A DNA stretch of 34,841 nucleotides from contig CAIRBT010000187.1 of assembly GCA_903876875.1 (NCBI GenBank), positions 1-34,841 of the forward strand, read 5' to 3'. The DNA comes from an uncultured Geobacteraceae bacterium (GTDB lineage: Bacteria; Desulfobacterota; Desulfuromonadia; Geobacterales; Pseudopelobacteraceae). This document shows, in pieces, positions 22,804 through 34,841 of this stretch. The notes beneath the pieces were generated by a model that was not told the DNA's origin, did no database searches, and was given only the letters and a program-made list of their open reading frames with translations. Position numbers and translations under genes: made by a program. Within the stretch, counting starts at the first letter, position 1; each line of letters starts with the position of its first letter.

Positions 22804-24689
22804 TACGCGTTCTGCTCCTTCCATGACGCTGATTTCAGGGCTATTGACAGAATAGATATTGCTGCCGGTGTTACTCCCGGTATGCGTGATGCTTGTCCCA
22901 GGGTACCGGGTCTGTTTACTGCCAGTTTTTCCCGCACTTCTGTCGTCAGACTTTTGATGGAACCATAATCAAGCATCGCCGGTATCTTTGTGGACTCCAG
23001 CTTTTTCGCCTGTTCCACCTGTTCCAATTGGCGGTCAATGTAACCCTTGTATTTTATCTGAATTTCTACCTGTTCCCGGATAACGGGAGATGTTTCACGT
23101 GAAACATTGTCCAATTCAGCCAGGTCTTCATAAGTAATCTCGGGGCGTTTCAAGAGCTGTTCAAGAGACGTCCCCTTTTGAATTTCGGCTATACCCTTGC
23201 CGGAAAGATACGAACATTCAGCATCTGCGTGTTGAAGTCTGGTATGACACAACCGTTCCAATTCACAACTAATAAGGCGTCGCTTATCGACAAAAGCCCC
23301 GTAGTCAGCATCACTGATGAGACCAATCCGGTAGCCGATATCACGAAGGCGCAGGTCGGCATTATCCTCTCTCAGCAGCAAACGGTACTCTGCTCGGGAG
23401 GTAAACATCCGGTACGGCTCCTTGGTACCCAGTGTCACCAGGTCATCGATCATTACTCCGATATAGGCATCACTCCTGCCAAGAATAAGCGGTTCCTCTC
23501 CCTTAACCCGTAAAGCAGCATTTATACCGGCAACAAGTCCCTGCGCCGCCGCCTCTTCATAACCGGAGGTACCATTGATCTGCCCACCGTGGTAGAGATT
23601 AGCAATTACCTTGGTCTCAAGCGAATGAAACAGCTGTATCGGATCGACATAATCATATTCAATGGCATAGGCTGGCCGCATAATTTCAACACGCTCCAGA
23701 CCCACAATGGAGCGATAAAACTCAATCTGTACGTCAATAGGGAGGGATGTTGACATGCCACTGGGATAGACCTCGACGGTTTCTAACCCTTCCGGTTCAA
23801 TAAACGTCTGATGGCGATCCTTTTCGGGAAAACGCACCACTTTATCTTCAATAGACGGACAGTAGCGCGGTCCAATACCTTCAATAACGCCGGAATAGAG
23901 CGGTGAACGGTCTAGTCCCCCTCTGATTATGTCATGGGAGCGGCTATTGGTATAGGCGATGTAGCAGGGCACCTGTGGCATGGTGATGCGTTCGGTACTG
24001 AAAGAAAAAGGCTGGGGAGGCGTGTCACCCCACTGAGGCTCAAGCTTTGTCAGGTCAATGGTTCGAATGTCGAGACGAGCCGGGGTGCCGGTTTTTAAGC
24101 GTCCAACGGAGAAACCGATGCTGCGCAGCTGATCAGACAAACCGATGGATGGTTGATCTCCTGCACGACCACCGGGATAGTTGTTAAGCCCGATATGAAT
24201 CAAACCACGCATGAAGGTTCCTGTGGTGACAACCACAGTTTTAGACAGGTAGCGAATGCCTGAACGGATTTCTACCCCCCTCGCCTCCCCATGTACGATA
24301 AATAATGAGGTAACTTCCCCCTGCTTGATATGGAGATTGTCTTGTTGTTCAAGAACACGCTTCATTCTGAGACGGTAAAGCTGTTTATCGGCCTGTGCCC
24401 GTGATGCGCGAACAGCCGGTCCCTTTTTGGTGTTAAGAATACGAAATTGAATGCCGGTGGCATCAATATTTTTCGCCATCTCACCGCCAAGGGCATCGAT
24501 TTCCTTGACCAAATGTCCCTTTGCCAACCCACCGATGGAAGGATTGCACGACATTAGGGCAATGGCGTCCAAGTTAATGGTCAGCAACATGGTGCTGCAC
24601 CCCATGCGTGCCGCAGCAAGAGCTGCTTCACACCCGGCATGACCGGCACCAACCACGATTACATCATATGTCTGATCATAGGTCATCAT
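22803..24689 (-). CDS. mnmG: tRNA uridine 5-carboxymethylaminomethyl modification enzyme MnmG
   Basis: A 628-residue FAD enzyme that, with MnmE, installs the cmnm5 group on the wobble uridine of certain tRNAs. The FAD-binding N-terminus is YDVIVVGAGHAGCEAALAAARMG. Conserved blocks include SCNPSIGGLAKGHLVKEIDALGG (in parts) and YRMFTSRAEYRLLLREDNADLR (in parts). I chose ATG 24689; ATG 24686 and GTG 24710 remain possible, because the ribosome binding site is weak (GGTGA). The gene contains an exact parS palindrome at 23091-23106, encoding NVSRET, and another lies 24 bp upstream of the start. It overlaps rsmG by one base. Confidence 0.96.
   Translation of the reverse strand: MMTYDQTYDVIVVGAGHAGCEAALAAARMGCSTMLLTINLDAIALMSCNPSIGGLAKGHLVKEIDALGGEMAKNIDATGIQFRILNTKKGPAVRASRAQADKQLYRLRMKRVLEQQDNLHIKQGEVTSLFIVHGEARGVEIRSGIRYLSKTVVVTTGTFMRGLIHIGLNNYPGGRAGDQPSIGLSDQLRSIGFSVGRLKTGTPARLDIRTIDLTKLEPQWGDTPPQPFSFSTERITMPQVPCYIAYTNSRSHDIIRGGLDRSPLYSGVIEGIGPRYCPSIEDKVVRFPEKDRHQTFIEPEGLETVEVYPSGMSTSLPIDVQIEFYRSIVGLERVEIMRPAYAIEYDYVDPIQLFHSLETKVIANLYHGGQINGTSGYEEAAAQGLVAGINAALRVKGEEPLILGRSDAYIGVMIDDLVTLGTKEPYRMFTSRAEYRLLLREDNADLRLRDIGYRIGLISDADYGAFVDKRRLISCELERLCHTRLQHADAECSYLSGKGIAEIQKGTSLEQLLKRPEITYEDLAELDNVSRETSPVIREQVEIQIKYKGYIDRQLEQVEQAKKLESTKIPAMLDYGSIKSLTTEVREKLAVNRPGTLGQASRIPGVTPAAISILSIALKSASWKEQNA
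23091..23106. other. parS centromere site inside mnmG
   Basis: TGTTTCACGTGAAACA, an exact match to the 16-bp parS palindrome bound by chromosomal ParB (Spo0J). It lies within the mnmG coding region, reading NVSRET. It sits about 7 kb from the dnaA-dnaN gap. ParB would load here, spread, and guide origin segregation with ParA and SMC loading. Confidence 0.9.
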
Positions 24690-24712
24690 GAATAAGGTCA
24701 CCGTTACCACAA

Positions 24713-24728
24713 TGTTTCACGTGAAACA
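24713..24728. other. parS centromere site between mnmE and mnmG
   Basis: A second exact TGTTTCACGTGAAACA palindrome. It lies in the 48-bp gap between the mnmE stop (24738) and the mnmG start (24689), 1.6 kb from the first copy. Two perfect copies so close to each other and to the origin strongly support real parS function. Confidence 0.92.
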
Positions 24729-24737
24729 TTGCGACTG

Positions 24738-26102
24738 TTATTTACCGATACAAAAAGAGGAGAAGATAAGATCCAGCAATTCGTCGTTAACCACCTGACC
24801 GGTAACCGAACCGACTCCGTCAAGGGCACCACGGAGATCAAGGGCAAGCAGTTCCAAATTTTGCTCACCAAAATTGTCACCAAAAGTAGCGAGATGGCGG
24901 GCAGCTACTTCGAGAGCATCCCGGTGCCGCGCCCGACTCAGAGCAACCCGATCACGAGAATCACCACTACCGGCCAGAAATCGGGCTGAGACTCGCTGTT
25001 TAAGGTGGTCTATGCCGTGACCTGACAGAGCAGCAATAGTTACCGTTTCGAGAAAAAGTGCCGGATCAGGGAGTGATAATTGCCGGGGGAGATCGCATTT
25101 ATTCATAATAGCGATGGCACGACGACCGGCAACGGCATCAAGAATCAGCTGATCCTCAGAAGTAAAGTCGGCTGAAGCATCAAAAACAGCGAGTATCAGA
25201 TCGGCCAGAGGAATCTGCGCCAGAGTACGACTTATCCCTTCCCGCTCAACCGGATCCTCAGTGTGACGGATACCGGCTGTATCAAGGAGTCGCACAGTAA
25301 GCCCCTCGAAATTAACCTTCTGCTCGATAATATCACGGGTAGTACCCGGAATATGGGTAACAATAGCCCGGTTTTCGTTGAGCAAACGATTAAGGAGACT
25401 GGACTTACCGGCATTGGGTTTGCCGACAATCAGCACGGCAATACCGTCACGGATAACCCTCCCCTCTTCAAAGGAAGCGAGCAGTTCTGCAATCTGCTGA
25501 CGGGCATCGTCAACTGCTTTGAGGATGGCAACGGAATCAAGATGACCAAGATCATCGTCGGGAAAATCGATATACGCTTCCACCAGTGCCAGGGCCTGCA
25601 GGAGCAAACCTCTGATAGCATCAATCCGCTGGGAAAGAGCACCACCACGGATATTCTGGGCTAATTGCAGAGCTGAGTCACTCTCAGAAGCAATAATATC
25701 CATCACCGCTTCGGCCTGGGTCAGATCAATACGCCCGTTGAGGAATGCCCGCCGGGTAAACTCTCCCGCCTCAGCAAGACGAACTCCACAGGAAAGCACC
25801 AGAGCCAGCACCCGCTCCACCACCAACCAACCACCATGGCAATGGAGTTCAAGAAGATTCTCGCGCGTATAGGAATGGGGACCACGCATGAATACAGCCA
25901 TGGCCTCATCAACAACCTGATCGTGTGCGCTATCATAAATCGTACCAAAAGAAAAACGGTGGCTCACGAGGCCACCGTTTTTTACTGGTTTAAAAAGAGT
26001 AATCCCCACATGGGCGGCCAGATCACCACTGACACGCACGATACCTATACCACCATTACCGGGAGGTGTGGATACCGCAGCTATTGTATCATGGATGTAC
26101 AT
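24738..26102 (-). CDS. mnmE: tRNA modification GTPase MnmE
   Basis: A 454-residue GTPase that acts with MnmG on wobble uridine. The N-terminal formyl-THF-binding domain begins [20 protein letters not shown]. The inserted G domain shows G1 GKPNAGKS (227-234), G2 TTRD (254-257), G3 DTAG (274-277) and G4 NKCD (about 335). The C-terminal CIGK has the catalytic cysteine. AAAGGTG precedes ATG 26102. The gene follows yidC by 26 bp; in many relatives jag/khpB lies between them and is absent here. Confidence 0.97.
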   Translation of the reverse strand: MYIHDTIAAVSTPPGNGGIGIVRVSGDLAAHVGITLFKPVKNGGLVSHRFSFGTIYDSAHDQVVDEAMAVFMRGPHSYTRENLLELHCHGGWLVVERVLALVLSCGVRLAEAGEFTRRAFLNGRIDLTQAEAVMDIIASESDSALQLAQNIRGGALSQRIDAIRGLLLQALALVEAYIDFPDDDLGHLDSVAILKAVDDARQQIAELLASFEEGRVIRDGIAVLIVGKPNAGKSSLLNRLLNENRAIVTHIPGTTRDIIEQKVNFEGLTVRLLDTAGIRHTEDPVEREGISRTLAQIPLADLILAVFDASADFTSEDQLILDAVAGRRAIAIMNKCDLPRQLSLPDPALFLETVTIAALSGHGIDHLKQRVSARFLAGSGDSRDRVALSRARHRDALEVAARHLATFGDNFGEQNLELLALDLRGALDGVGSVTGQVVNDELLDLIFSSFCIGK

Positions 26103-26128
26103 GAGCCCACCTTTCCGGAAGCAACCAA

Positions 26129-27730
26129 CTAGTCGGTTACCAACTTATTGATATACATCTGCTGACTAATAGTCAGAATGTTGTTAACCAACCAGTAAAG
26201 AACCAGGCCGGAGGGAAAACTGAGGAACATAAATGTGAATACCACGGGCAGTGCCAGCATCATTTTCTGCTGCATGGGATCCATCTGGGATGGTGTCATC
26301 TTCTGCTGAAAAAACATAGTGATGCCCATGATAACCGGGGTCACATAGTAGGGATCCTTGTCGGCAAGGTCAGTAACCCAGAGAAAGAATGGCGCGTGAC
26401 GCAGTTCTATAGAAAACATCAGAGACTTATAGAGGGCAAAAAAGACCGGAATCTGTACCACCATGGGCAAGCATCCCCCCATGGGATTGACCTTGTGAAC
26501 GCGATAGAGTTCCATGACCGCTTTATTCATGGCATCACGGTCATCCTTGTATTTTTCACGGAGTTTGGCCATTTCCGGCTGGATTTTCTGCATGCCCTTC
26601 ATGGATTTATAGCTCTTGTGAGTGAGCGGAAAGAACAAACCTTTAAGAATAATGGTAATGATAATGATGGCGATACCGTAATTACCCACATAGCTGTAGA
26701 AGAACTTCAGCGTGTAGAGCAACGGCTTGGCAATGACGGTAAACCAGCCAAGGTCGAGAGATTGTACCAGGGAATTGCCCTGGGCCTTCAAAATATCAAT
26801 ATCCTTGGGGCCGACGAAAATCCGCTGGGATACGACCGTGGACTGACCTGGATTAATGGTAAACTGGGGGGATGAGACGATGGATTCAAAAAAACCAGCA
26901 CCATTCTTTTTCAAATCAACTGCGGCAATACTGCCATTTTCAGCCATAATGGCATTGAGAAAATACTTATCGGCAAAACCGGACCAGAGTATCCCCTTGT
27001 CATAGCGTTTGGTCGCAGCGGCAACATCCTTGATTTTATCGGAATGAATTTTGTCATCGGAAAAGAGATAGGCACCAGCCGTATCAAACCGGTTGTCTTT
27101 GACCTTTGGTTCCGCCGGATAGGTCATAACCTGCTGTAATGCACCCACCAGAGGCGCAGCAGAATTGTTGAAAACCTCGCTATCTAGCTTGATGCCATAG
27201 GCACCGGAGGTGAACGTGTAGGTTTTACGAACCGTAAAACCCTGCCCCGACACATACGTAAAGGCCAGTTGTCGTGTCCCCCCCTTTGCAACGGAAAAGG
27301 AAACTGCATCCGTACTGTACTGACAGCTGTCGGAGAGATTAAAACCGGTGGCACGTGAGGCATAGGATGAAATATTAGGATCAGCGTCGGCACCCAGCAT
27401 GACATTTTTGGCAGTGGGGGTCTTTGCTTCACGGTAGTTTTTCAGAACCAGGCTTTTCAGGCTGGCTCCCCGCGATGAAAACACCGCCGTGTACAGTTCG
27501 GTATCAACGGTAACATCCTTTTGGGGGGTTGCCGAAGCCGCTGACTGCTCCGGGGAAACCGGGGTAGAAGCGACGGCAGAAGCGGCCGTGGCTGGTGAAG
27601 CAGACACAGCAACCGGTGTGCCTGGTTGAGGAACTGCTTGAGTGGCTTTTTTATCCGGTCCATAGAGCATGGAGAAGAGATAAAATACAGCAATTGAGAG
27701 ACCTACCGCTATGAAAGCACGCTTTTCCAT
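26129..27730 (-). CDS. yidC: Membrane protein insertase YidC
   Basis: A 533-residue inner-membrane insertase that works alone or with SecYEG. The layout is that of Gram-negative YidC: an N-terminal helix ([19 protein letters not shown]), an Ala/Pro/Ser-rich linker (about 27-70), a large periplasmic P1 domain, then the conserved core with [40 protein letters not shown] and a final [13 protein letters not shown] segment. AGGAG lies 6 bases before ATG 27730; upstream in-frame starts lack this support. It follows yidD by 14 bp. Confidence 0.97.
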   Translation of the reverse strand: MEKRAFIAVGLSIAVFYLFSMLYGPDKKATQAVPQPGTPVAVSASPATAASAVASTPVSPEQSAASATPQKDVTVDTELYTAVFSSRGASLKSLVLKNYREAKTPTAKNVMLGADADPNISSYASRATGFNLSDSCQYSTDAVSFSVAKGGTRQLAFTYVSGQGFTVRKTYTFTSGAYGIKLDSEVFNNSAAPLVGALQQVMTYPAEPKVKDNRFDTAGAYLFSDDKIHSDKIKDVAAATKRYDKGILWSGFADKYFLNAIMAENGSIAAVDLKKNGAGFFESIVSSPQFTINPGQSTVVSQRIFVGPKDIDILKAQGNSLVQSLDLGWFTVIAKPLLYTLKFFYSYVGNYGIAIIIITIILKGLFFPLTHKSYKSMKGMQKIQPEMAKLREKYKDDRDAMNKAVMELYRVHKVNPMGGCLPMVVQIPVFFALYKSLMFSIELRHAPFFLWVTDLADKDPYYVTPVIMGITMFFQQKMTPSQMDPMQQKMMLALPVVFTFMFLSFPSGLVLYWLVNNILTISQQMYINKLVTD

Positions 27731-27744
27731 CGTTGCTCCTGATA

Positions 27745-27969
27745 CTATTCTTTGTAGTGAGGTACCGGGTCGTAACCGCCCGGATGAAACGGATGACACT
27801 TGCCCAACCGGACAAAAGTCAGTGACATCCCCCTGACAACACCATGCCGAATGATTGACTCGCGGGAATACTCGGAACAGGAGGGATAAAAACGACAGGC
27901 CTGGGGAAGAAGCGGAGAGATCAACTTCTGATAGAACCTGATTACAAGGAGCAGACAGCTCTTGAACAT
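27745..27969 (-). CDS. yidD: Membrane protein insertion efficiency factor YidD
   Basis: A 74-residue protein of the YidD family (formerly DUF37). It is an amphipathic, membrane-associated protein that helps YidC-dependent insertion. The signature is intact: [24 protein letters not shown] (in parts: [11 protein letters not shown] and [11 protein letters not shown]) and [14 protein letters not shown] at the end. ATG 27969 lies inside the 3' end of rnpA, with a 28-bp overlap, as is usual for this pair. Confidence 0.95.
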   Translation of the reverse strand: MFKSCLLLVIRFYQKLISPLLPQACRFYPSCSEYSRESIIRHGVVRGMSLTFVRLGKCHPFHPGGYDPVPHYKE

Positions 27970-28325
27970 GGGGGTGGGCCTATTATAAAACGGAACGCCT
28001 TATCGAGTTCCCAAATGGTTTCGGTATACGTCAACTGAGCCGATTCACGGCGTGCGATGACATTAATATCCACCGCCAACATTGAAAAACGGTTTTTTCT
28101 GAAATACTCACGCAAGCCACGCTTGACACGGCTTCTCACCACTGAGCAACCAACTTTTTTGCTCACTGTCACACCGAGACGAGCTTCCGAAAAGCCAGTA
28201 TCCTGCCAAACAACGAGAAAACCCCGTGATGATGCTTTATGGGGAGCGGAAGCGAGCCGAAGATAATCGGCTCGCTTCAACAAACGCGCTGTTTTGGGAT
28301 ACGTTGCGGAAGTATCAGCAGTCAC
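27942..28325 (-). CDS. rnpA: Ribonuclease P protein component
   Basis: A 127-residue basic protein that partners the RnpB RNA in 5' maturation of tRNAs. The family core is [37 protein letters not shown] and the INVIARRES segment (quoted in parts). The usual RNR in the RNA-binding motif reads RSR here, a mild departure. The start is GTG 28325, 12 bases after the rpmH stop, without a clear ribosome binding site, so translation may depend on rpmH. The C-terminus ([11 protein letters not shown]) is unusual and lies within the yidD overlap. RnpB is not in the window. Confidence 0.94.
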   Translation of the reverse strand: MTADTSATYPKTARLLKRADYLRLASAPHKASSRGFLVVWQDTGFSEARLGVTVSKKVGCSVVRSRVKRGLREYFRKNRFSMLAVDINVIARRESAQLTYTETIWELDKAFRFIIGPPPCSRAVCSL

Positions 28326-28337
28326 GCAAAAAAGCTG

Positions 28338-28487
28338 TTACTTCGTGGCTATTCTTACGGACAGGTTTTTACGCCCTTTTGCCCTTCTCCGCTTGATAAC
28401 CAGACGACCATTTTTCGTGGACATCCGGACGAGAAAACCATGGGTACGTTTACGGGAAGTGTTACTGGGCTGATAAGTTCTTTTCAT
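28338..28487 (-). CDS. rpmH: 50S ribosomal protein L34
   Basis: A 49-residue, strongly basic ribosomal protein. The translation starts [20 protein letters not shown] and ends [13 protein letters not shown], the standard L34 pattern. GAGG lies upstream of ATG 28487. It is the first gene of the - strand rpmH-rnpA-yidD-yidC-mnmE-mnmG-rsmG cluster and diverges from dnaA. Confidence 0.96.
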   Translation of the reverse strand: MKRTYQPSNTSRKRTHGFLVRMSTKNGRLVIKRRRAKGRKNLSVRIATK

Positions 28488-28524
28488 CTCGCTCTACCTC
28501 TAAATAAATTTTTCAGGAAATGGG

Positions 28525-28554
28525 TTATTAAACATAACTCCCCGATGTTGTCAA
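28525..28554 (-). promoter_or_regulatory. Candidate rpmH promoter
   Basis: On the minus strand there is a perfect TTGACA -35 (28549-28554), an 18-base spacer and a weak -10 TAATAA (28525-28530). The start would be about 30 bases before the rpmH ATG. The -35 is convincing; the -10 is only partly matched. Confidence 0.5.
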
Positions 28555-28598
28555 GCTATATATTATGGCAGGTATCCCATGGGCACCATTGATTTGCC

Positions 28599-28627
28599 TT
28601 GAAAAAGAGGGTGACCTCTGGTATTCT
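28599..28627 (+). promoter_or_regulatory. Candidate dnaA promoter
   Basis: TTGAAA (28599-28604), exactly 17 bases, then TATTCT (28622-28627), a good sigma-70 match. The start near 28634 gives a leader of about 126 bases that carries the DnaA-box palindrome, fitting DnaA autoregulation. The spacer includes an inverted repeat AGAGG-GTGA-CCTCT (28606-28619), a possible operator. Confidence 0.6.
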
Positions 28628-28692
28628 ACTGCACCTACATTGAGACACAATGAAGTAAGTTTTTTATATAACTATCAGTAATTTTTAAATAA

Positions 28693-28728
28693 ATAATTAT
28701 CAACAGCTGTTGATAATTATGTTGATAA
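28693..28728. promoter_or_regulatory. DnaA-box palindrome upstream of dnaA
   Basis: A 28-bp perfect palindrome (28693-28720) consists of two facing TTATCAACA sequences (28697-28705 on +, 28708-28716 on -). A third copy on - (28720-28728) follows. Each differs from the classical TTATCCACA box at one position. AT-rich DNA (28660-28695) adjoins. It may control dnaA expression, form part of a bipartite origin, or both. Confidence 0.7.
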
Positions 28729-28759
28729 CCATCCTCTTTTATGATTGTGACCGTAACCA

Positions 28760-30115
28760 ATGCTCGATGCCTGGCAACAAGCAACCGAAAATATTGAAAA
28801 AGTAATGTCTGATACGGATTTTTGTACCTGGATCAAACCAATCCGCTACAACCATCATACTGGTTCTGATGTTTTTCTTTCAGTCCCCAATTCATTCACA
28901 AAAGAATGGCTCGAAGACCATTACCTCAAGATGCTATCCGGTGCGCTCACGGCAACCTCCGGTTTTCCCGTATCTCTCAGCTTTATCATCAGGGCAGATG
29001 AAGAACATCATCCCTACGCTTCTGAAGACTATGTTGATAAAACCGATGATGAACCTCAGTTGGTAAAACAGACACCGCTCCCCCTTGAGCAGGTATTCAC
29101 CCCGTTAAATCCCAAATACACCTTTGATCTGTTCGTAAGCGGTACGGGAAATCAGTTTGCCCATGCAGCTGCCATGGCAGTAGCCAATAACCCGGCTGAT
29201 ACCTACAATCCACTATTCATCTATGGCGGAGTTGGTCTGGGCAAAAGTCACCTGCTTAATTCCATTGGCCACACCATACGTCAGGATTCTCCCCAATTGA
29301 ACGTCTGCTACTGTTCTGCTGAAAAGTTCATGTACGAAATGGTCAACCATCTCCGCTTGAAAAAAATGGATGTCTTTAGGAACCGCTTCAGAACCGTTGA
29401 TGTGTTACTTGTTGACGATATTCAATTTATTTCCGGTAAAACCGGTACACAGGAAGAGTTTTTTCATACCTTCAACGCTTTGCATGACGCCCACAAACAG
29501 ATAGTCATAACGTCCGATAAATTTCCCCGGGAGATCTCAGACCTTGAAGAACGGCTCCGCTCTCGCTTTGAATGGGGGCTGATTGCTGATATCCAGCCAC
29601 CCGATGTAGAGACTAAGATTGCCATTCTCAAGAAAAAGTCTGAAGTGACCCGCGTATACTTTCCAGAGGATGTGTACTATTTTCTCGCGTCAAGTGATAC
29701 CCGCAACATTCGCGAACTGGAAGGGATGTTAATTCGACTGGGTGCTTTCAGCAGCCTTCAGAACGTGCCGGTTACCCTGGAAATGGCAAAAGAAAATCTC
29801 AAAGATATCCTAGGTGACCGTCACAAAGAGATATCCGTTGAACTGATCCAGAAAACCGTTGCCGACTACTTCGATCTGAAAATTGTTGATCTAAAATCTG
29901 AAAAACGTCTCAAGAATATTGTACAGGCACGGCAGATTGCCATCTGGCTCTGCAGGGACATGACCAAATCATCATACCCGGATATCGGACTTAAATTTGG
30001 CGGAAAAGATCATTCAACTATCATACATTCCTATAAAAAAATTGATACTGCCATCGCGAATGACCCAAAAATGTCAAAGCTTATTGACGAGGTAAAACGG
30101 ATTCTGCTCAAATGA
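28760..30115 (+). CDS. dnaA: Chromosomal replication initiator protein DnaA
   Basis: A 451-residue AAA+ initiator that binds DnaA boxes, melts the origin and loads DnaB helicase. Domain I is at 1-80 (AWQQATENI.., TWIKPI), a short linker at 81-112, the AAA+ domain from 113 with Walker A GGVGLGKSH (Lys162) and Walker B LLVDDIQF, and the C-terminal DNA-binding domain with the signature KFGGKDHSTIIHSYKKI. Lengths are typical. ATG 28760 has a weak ribosome binding site. It heads dnaA-dnaN-recF-gyrB and is preceded and followed by DnaA-box clusters. Confidence 0.98.
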   Translation: MLDAWQQATENIEKVMSDTDFCTWIKPIRYNHHTGSDVFLSVPNSFTKEWLEDHYLKMLSGALTATSGFPVSLSFIIRADEEHHPYASEDYVDKTDDEPQLVKQTPLPLEQVFTPLNPKYTFDLFVSGTGNQFAHAAAMAVANNPADTYNPLFIYGGVGLGKSHLLNSIGHTIRQDSPQLNVCYCSAEKFMYEMVNHLRLKKMDVFRNRFRTVDVLLVDDIQFISGKTGTQEEFFHTFNALHDAHKQIVITSDKFPREISDLEERLRSRFEWGLIADIQPPDVETKIAILKKKSEVTRVYFPEDVYYFLASSDTRNIRELEGMLIRLGAFSSLQNVPVTLEMAKENLKDILGDRHKEISVELIQKTVADYFDLKIVDLKSEKRLKNIVQARQIAIWLCRDMTKSSYPDIGLKFGGKDHSTIIHSYKKIDTAIANDPKMSKLIDEVKRILLK

Positions 30116-30335
30116 TGACAAATTGTTGATACCCTGTTGATAGTTGTGGGTAACTTTTGTGGCTGTGCATAACGGCCGCTGCACTGTTCGGATATACACA
30201 GGCAACTGAACTCACTTTTAGATGCTAAAGCGGATAGATAGAGGGTTATCACCCTTTTCCACAGGACCAATAACGTACTACAAGGTTTTAAAGATTATAT
30301 AAACATACACTACGATAGGTTAAAAGGGGACAGGT
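30116..30335. other. Candidate chromosomal origin (oriC) between dnaA and dnaN
   Basis: A 220-bp non-coding gap with DnaA-box-like sites: TTATGCACA on - (30164-30172) and TTTTCCACA on + (30255-30263) match TTWTNCACA fully; TTACCCACA on - (30145-30153) and ATATACACA on + (30192-30200) have one mismatch; TGTTGATA repeats lie at 30125 and 30135. An AT-rich stretch (about 30280-30310) could be the unwinding element. Flanking gene orientation diverges from this area. Together with the boxes before dnaA it suggests a bipartite origin. Confidence 0.7.
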
Positions 30336-31457
30336 ATGGAATTCAAAATCGATAAAGAGCAATTCCTGAAGTCACTGCAAAAAATCCAGGGGATCATTGA
30401 AAAAAGAACTTCAATGCCAATCTTATCCAACGTACTTCTTGAAGCCACAGAAGGCAGACTGTTGGTTACGGCTACCGATCTGGAAGTGGGAATGAAAAGC
30501 AGTTATACAGCAGATGTCATAACCACCGGTAAAATTACTGTCTCAGCGAAAAAGTTATACGAAATCGTCAAAGAACTGCCAAATCAACCAATTCAGTTTT
30601 CAACAAAGGAAAATGATTGGGTTGAAATAAAATGTGGTAAGGTTCAATTCAACATAGTTGGACTGTCACCCGATGAATTCCCCTACTTCCCGGAAGTTAT
30701 GGATGAAAGTCTTTTCGAAGTCGAAATACCACTACTGCGGGGAATGATTGAAAAAACCTCCTATGCGATCTGCTCTGATGAAACAAAGTACAATCTCAAC
30801 GGTATTTTCATCAAGGTTGAACAACGGGAAGATGAAAGTAATATCCTGAAAATGGTAGCGACCGACGGTCATCGGCTTTCCATTGCTTCGGGTAAATTGA
30901 AAGGGTTCGTCGGTTCTGAGTTATTGAAGGGGGTTATCCTCCCGAAAAAAGGGGTCTTTGAAATGAAGAAGATCACCGAAGAAGAAGGGGGGACTCTGCT
31001 TTTCGGTTTTCTCGATAACAGTGCCGTCATTAAGCGGGGTGATTTCACCATGATCATGCGCCTGGTTGACGGTGAATTTCCCGATTATAACCGGGTCATA
31101 CCGATGTCAAATAATCAGGTAGTCACGGTTAATAAAGAGGATTTCAGTCATTCAGTGCGTCGTATGGCAATTCTTTCCAGTGAAAAATTTAAAGGCATCA
31201 TGCTGGAAATAGTCAGTGGCTGCATTAAAATTTCTTCCAGCAATCCTGATCTTGGCGATGCCATGGAAGAGATTGACGTTGACTACGAAGGTGATGCGAT
31301 ATCGGTACGCTTTAATGCCCGTTATCTGCTTGATGTACTCTCGGTTGCTGAAACGGATCGGGTAGCAATGAAATTCAAAGACGAACTGTCGCCGTCTATC
31401 ATTGTTCCGGAAAATTCTGAAAGCTTTTTGGCGGTTATTATGCCGATGAGGCTGTAG
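30336..31457 (+). CDS. dnaN: DNA polymerase III beta sliding clamp
   Basis: A 373-residue processivity clamp. It dimerises around DNA and tethers polymerase III and repair proteins. The N-terminal block KIQGIIEKRTSMPILSNVLLE (in parts: IIEKRTSMPILSNVLLE), the ATDGHRLS segment and the C-terminal VIMPMRL are characteristic. AAGGGGACAGG precedes ATG 30336. It lies immediately after the candidate origin and 8 bp before recF. Confidence 0.98.
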   Translation: MEFKIDKEQFLKSLQKIQGIIEKRTSMPILSNVLLEATEGRLLVTATDLEVGMKSSYTADVITTGKITVSAKKLYEIVKELPNQPIQFSTKENDWVEIKCGKVQFNIVGLSPDEFPYFPEVMDESLFEVEIPLLRGMIEKTSYAICSDETKYNLNGIFIKVEQREDESNILKMVATDGHRLSIASGKLKGFVGSELLKGVILPKKGVFEMKKITEEEGGTLLFGFLDNSAVIKRGDFTMIMRLVDGEFPDYNRVIPMSNNQVVTVNKEDFSHSVRRMAILSSEKFKGIMLEIVSGCIKISSSNPDLGDAMEEIDVDYEGDAISVRFNARYLLDVLSVAETDRVAMKFKDELSPSIIVPENSESFLAVIMPMRL

Positions 31458-31465
31458 TAGAAATA

Positions 31466-34841
<3,376 letters not shown>

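Overview
The window is the chromosomal replication-origin neighbourhood of a Gram-negative bacterium, most likely of the Desulfuromonadia/Geobacter group. This rests on a DinG-type helicase with an N-terminal RadC/JAMM-like domain, a small two-CXXCH cytochrome lipoprotein, a futalosine-pathway menaquinone enzyme (MqnC), type II secretion genes that include GspN, and the linked order nadD-rsfS-rlmH-gpmI. The species cannot be fixed from the sequence alone.

Layout. (1) 1-7976, mostly + strand: an AEC-family permease coupled to a rhomboid protease, a JAMM-DinG helicase, a convergent four-helix membrane protein of unknown function, a histidine kinase/response regulator pair, a frameshifted DUF1330 gene and a LysE/RhtB exporter. 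(2) 7982-21834, all - strand: one very tightly packed run read from ybgC through mqnC, rnd, gspH-I-J-K-L-M-N, nadD, rsfS, rlmH, gpmI, an FAH-family hydrolase, a phospholipase-D/cardiolipin-synthase-like gene and tatD to the cytochrome gene. Stop and start codons overlap at most junctions (ATGA, TTGA, GTGA, TAATG). (3) 21835-22137: a gap with inverted repeats, a candidate promoter and a REP-like double hairpin. (4) 22138-28487, - strand: the classical rpmH-rnpA-yidD-yidC-mnmE-mnmG-rsmG cluster, with two exact 16-bp parS palindromes in and beside mnmG. (5) 28488-34841, + strand: dnaA-dnaN-recF-gyrB. gyrB runs off the window end after 757 codons.

How it fits together. rpmH and dnaA diverge from a 272-bp region with a candidate promoter for each and a 28-bp perfect palindrome made of DnaA-box-like sequences. 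The dnaA-dnaN gap holds a second, better-matching DnaA-box cluster next to an AT-rich stretch, so it is the best oriC candidate. Genes right of the origin read + and those from 28487 down to 7982 read -, so both are co-directional with forks leaving the origin. The leftmost 8 kb is mostly head-on. The parS sites about 4-6 kb from the candidate origin fit ParB-driven origin segregation, yet parA/parB, which often follow rsmG, are absent here, as is jag between yidC and mnmE.

Most genes are core functions that I recognise with high confidence. The points most worth a second look are the parS pair without parAB, the bipartite origin architecture, the JAMM-DinG fusion, the isolated gspH-N block embedded among housekeeping genes, its AT-rich gspK, and the frameshift at a G6 run in the DUF1330 gene.
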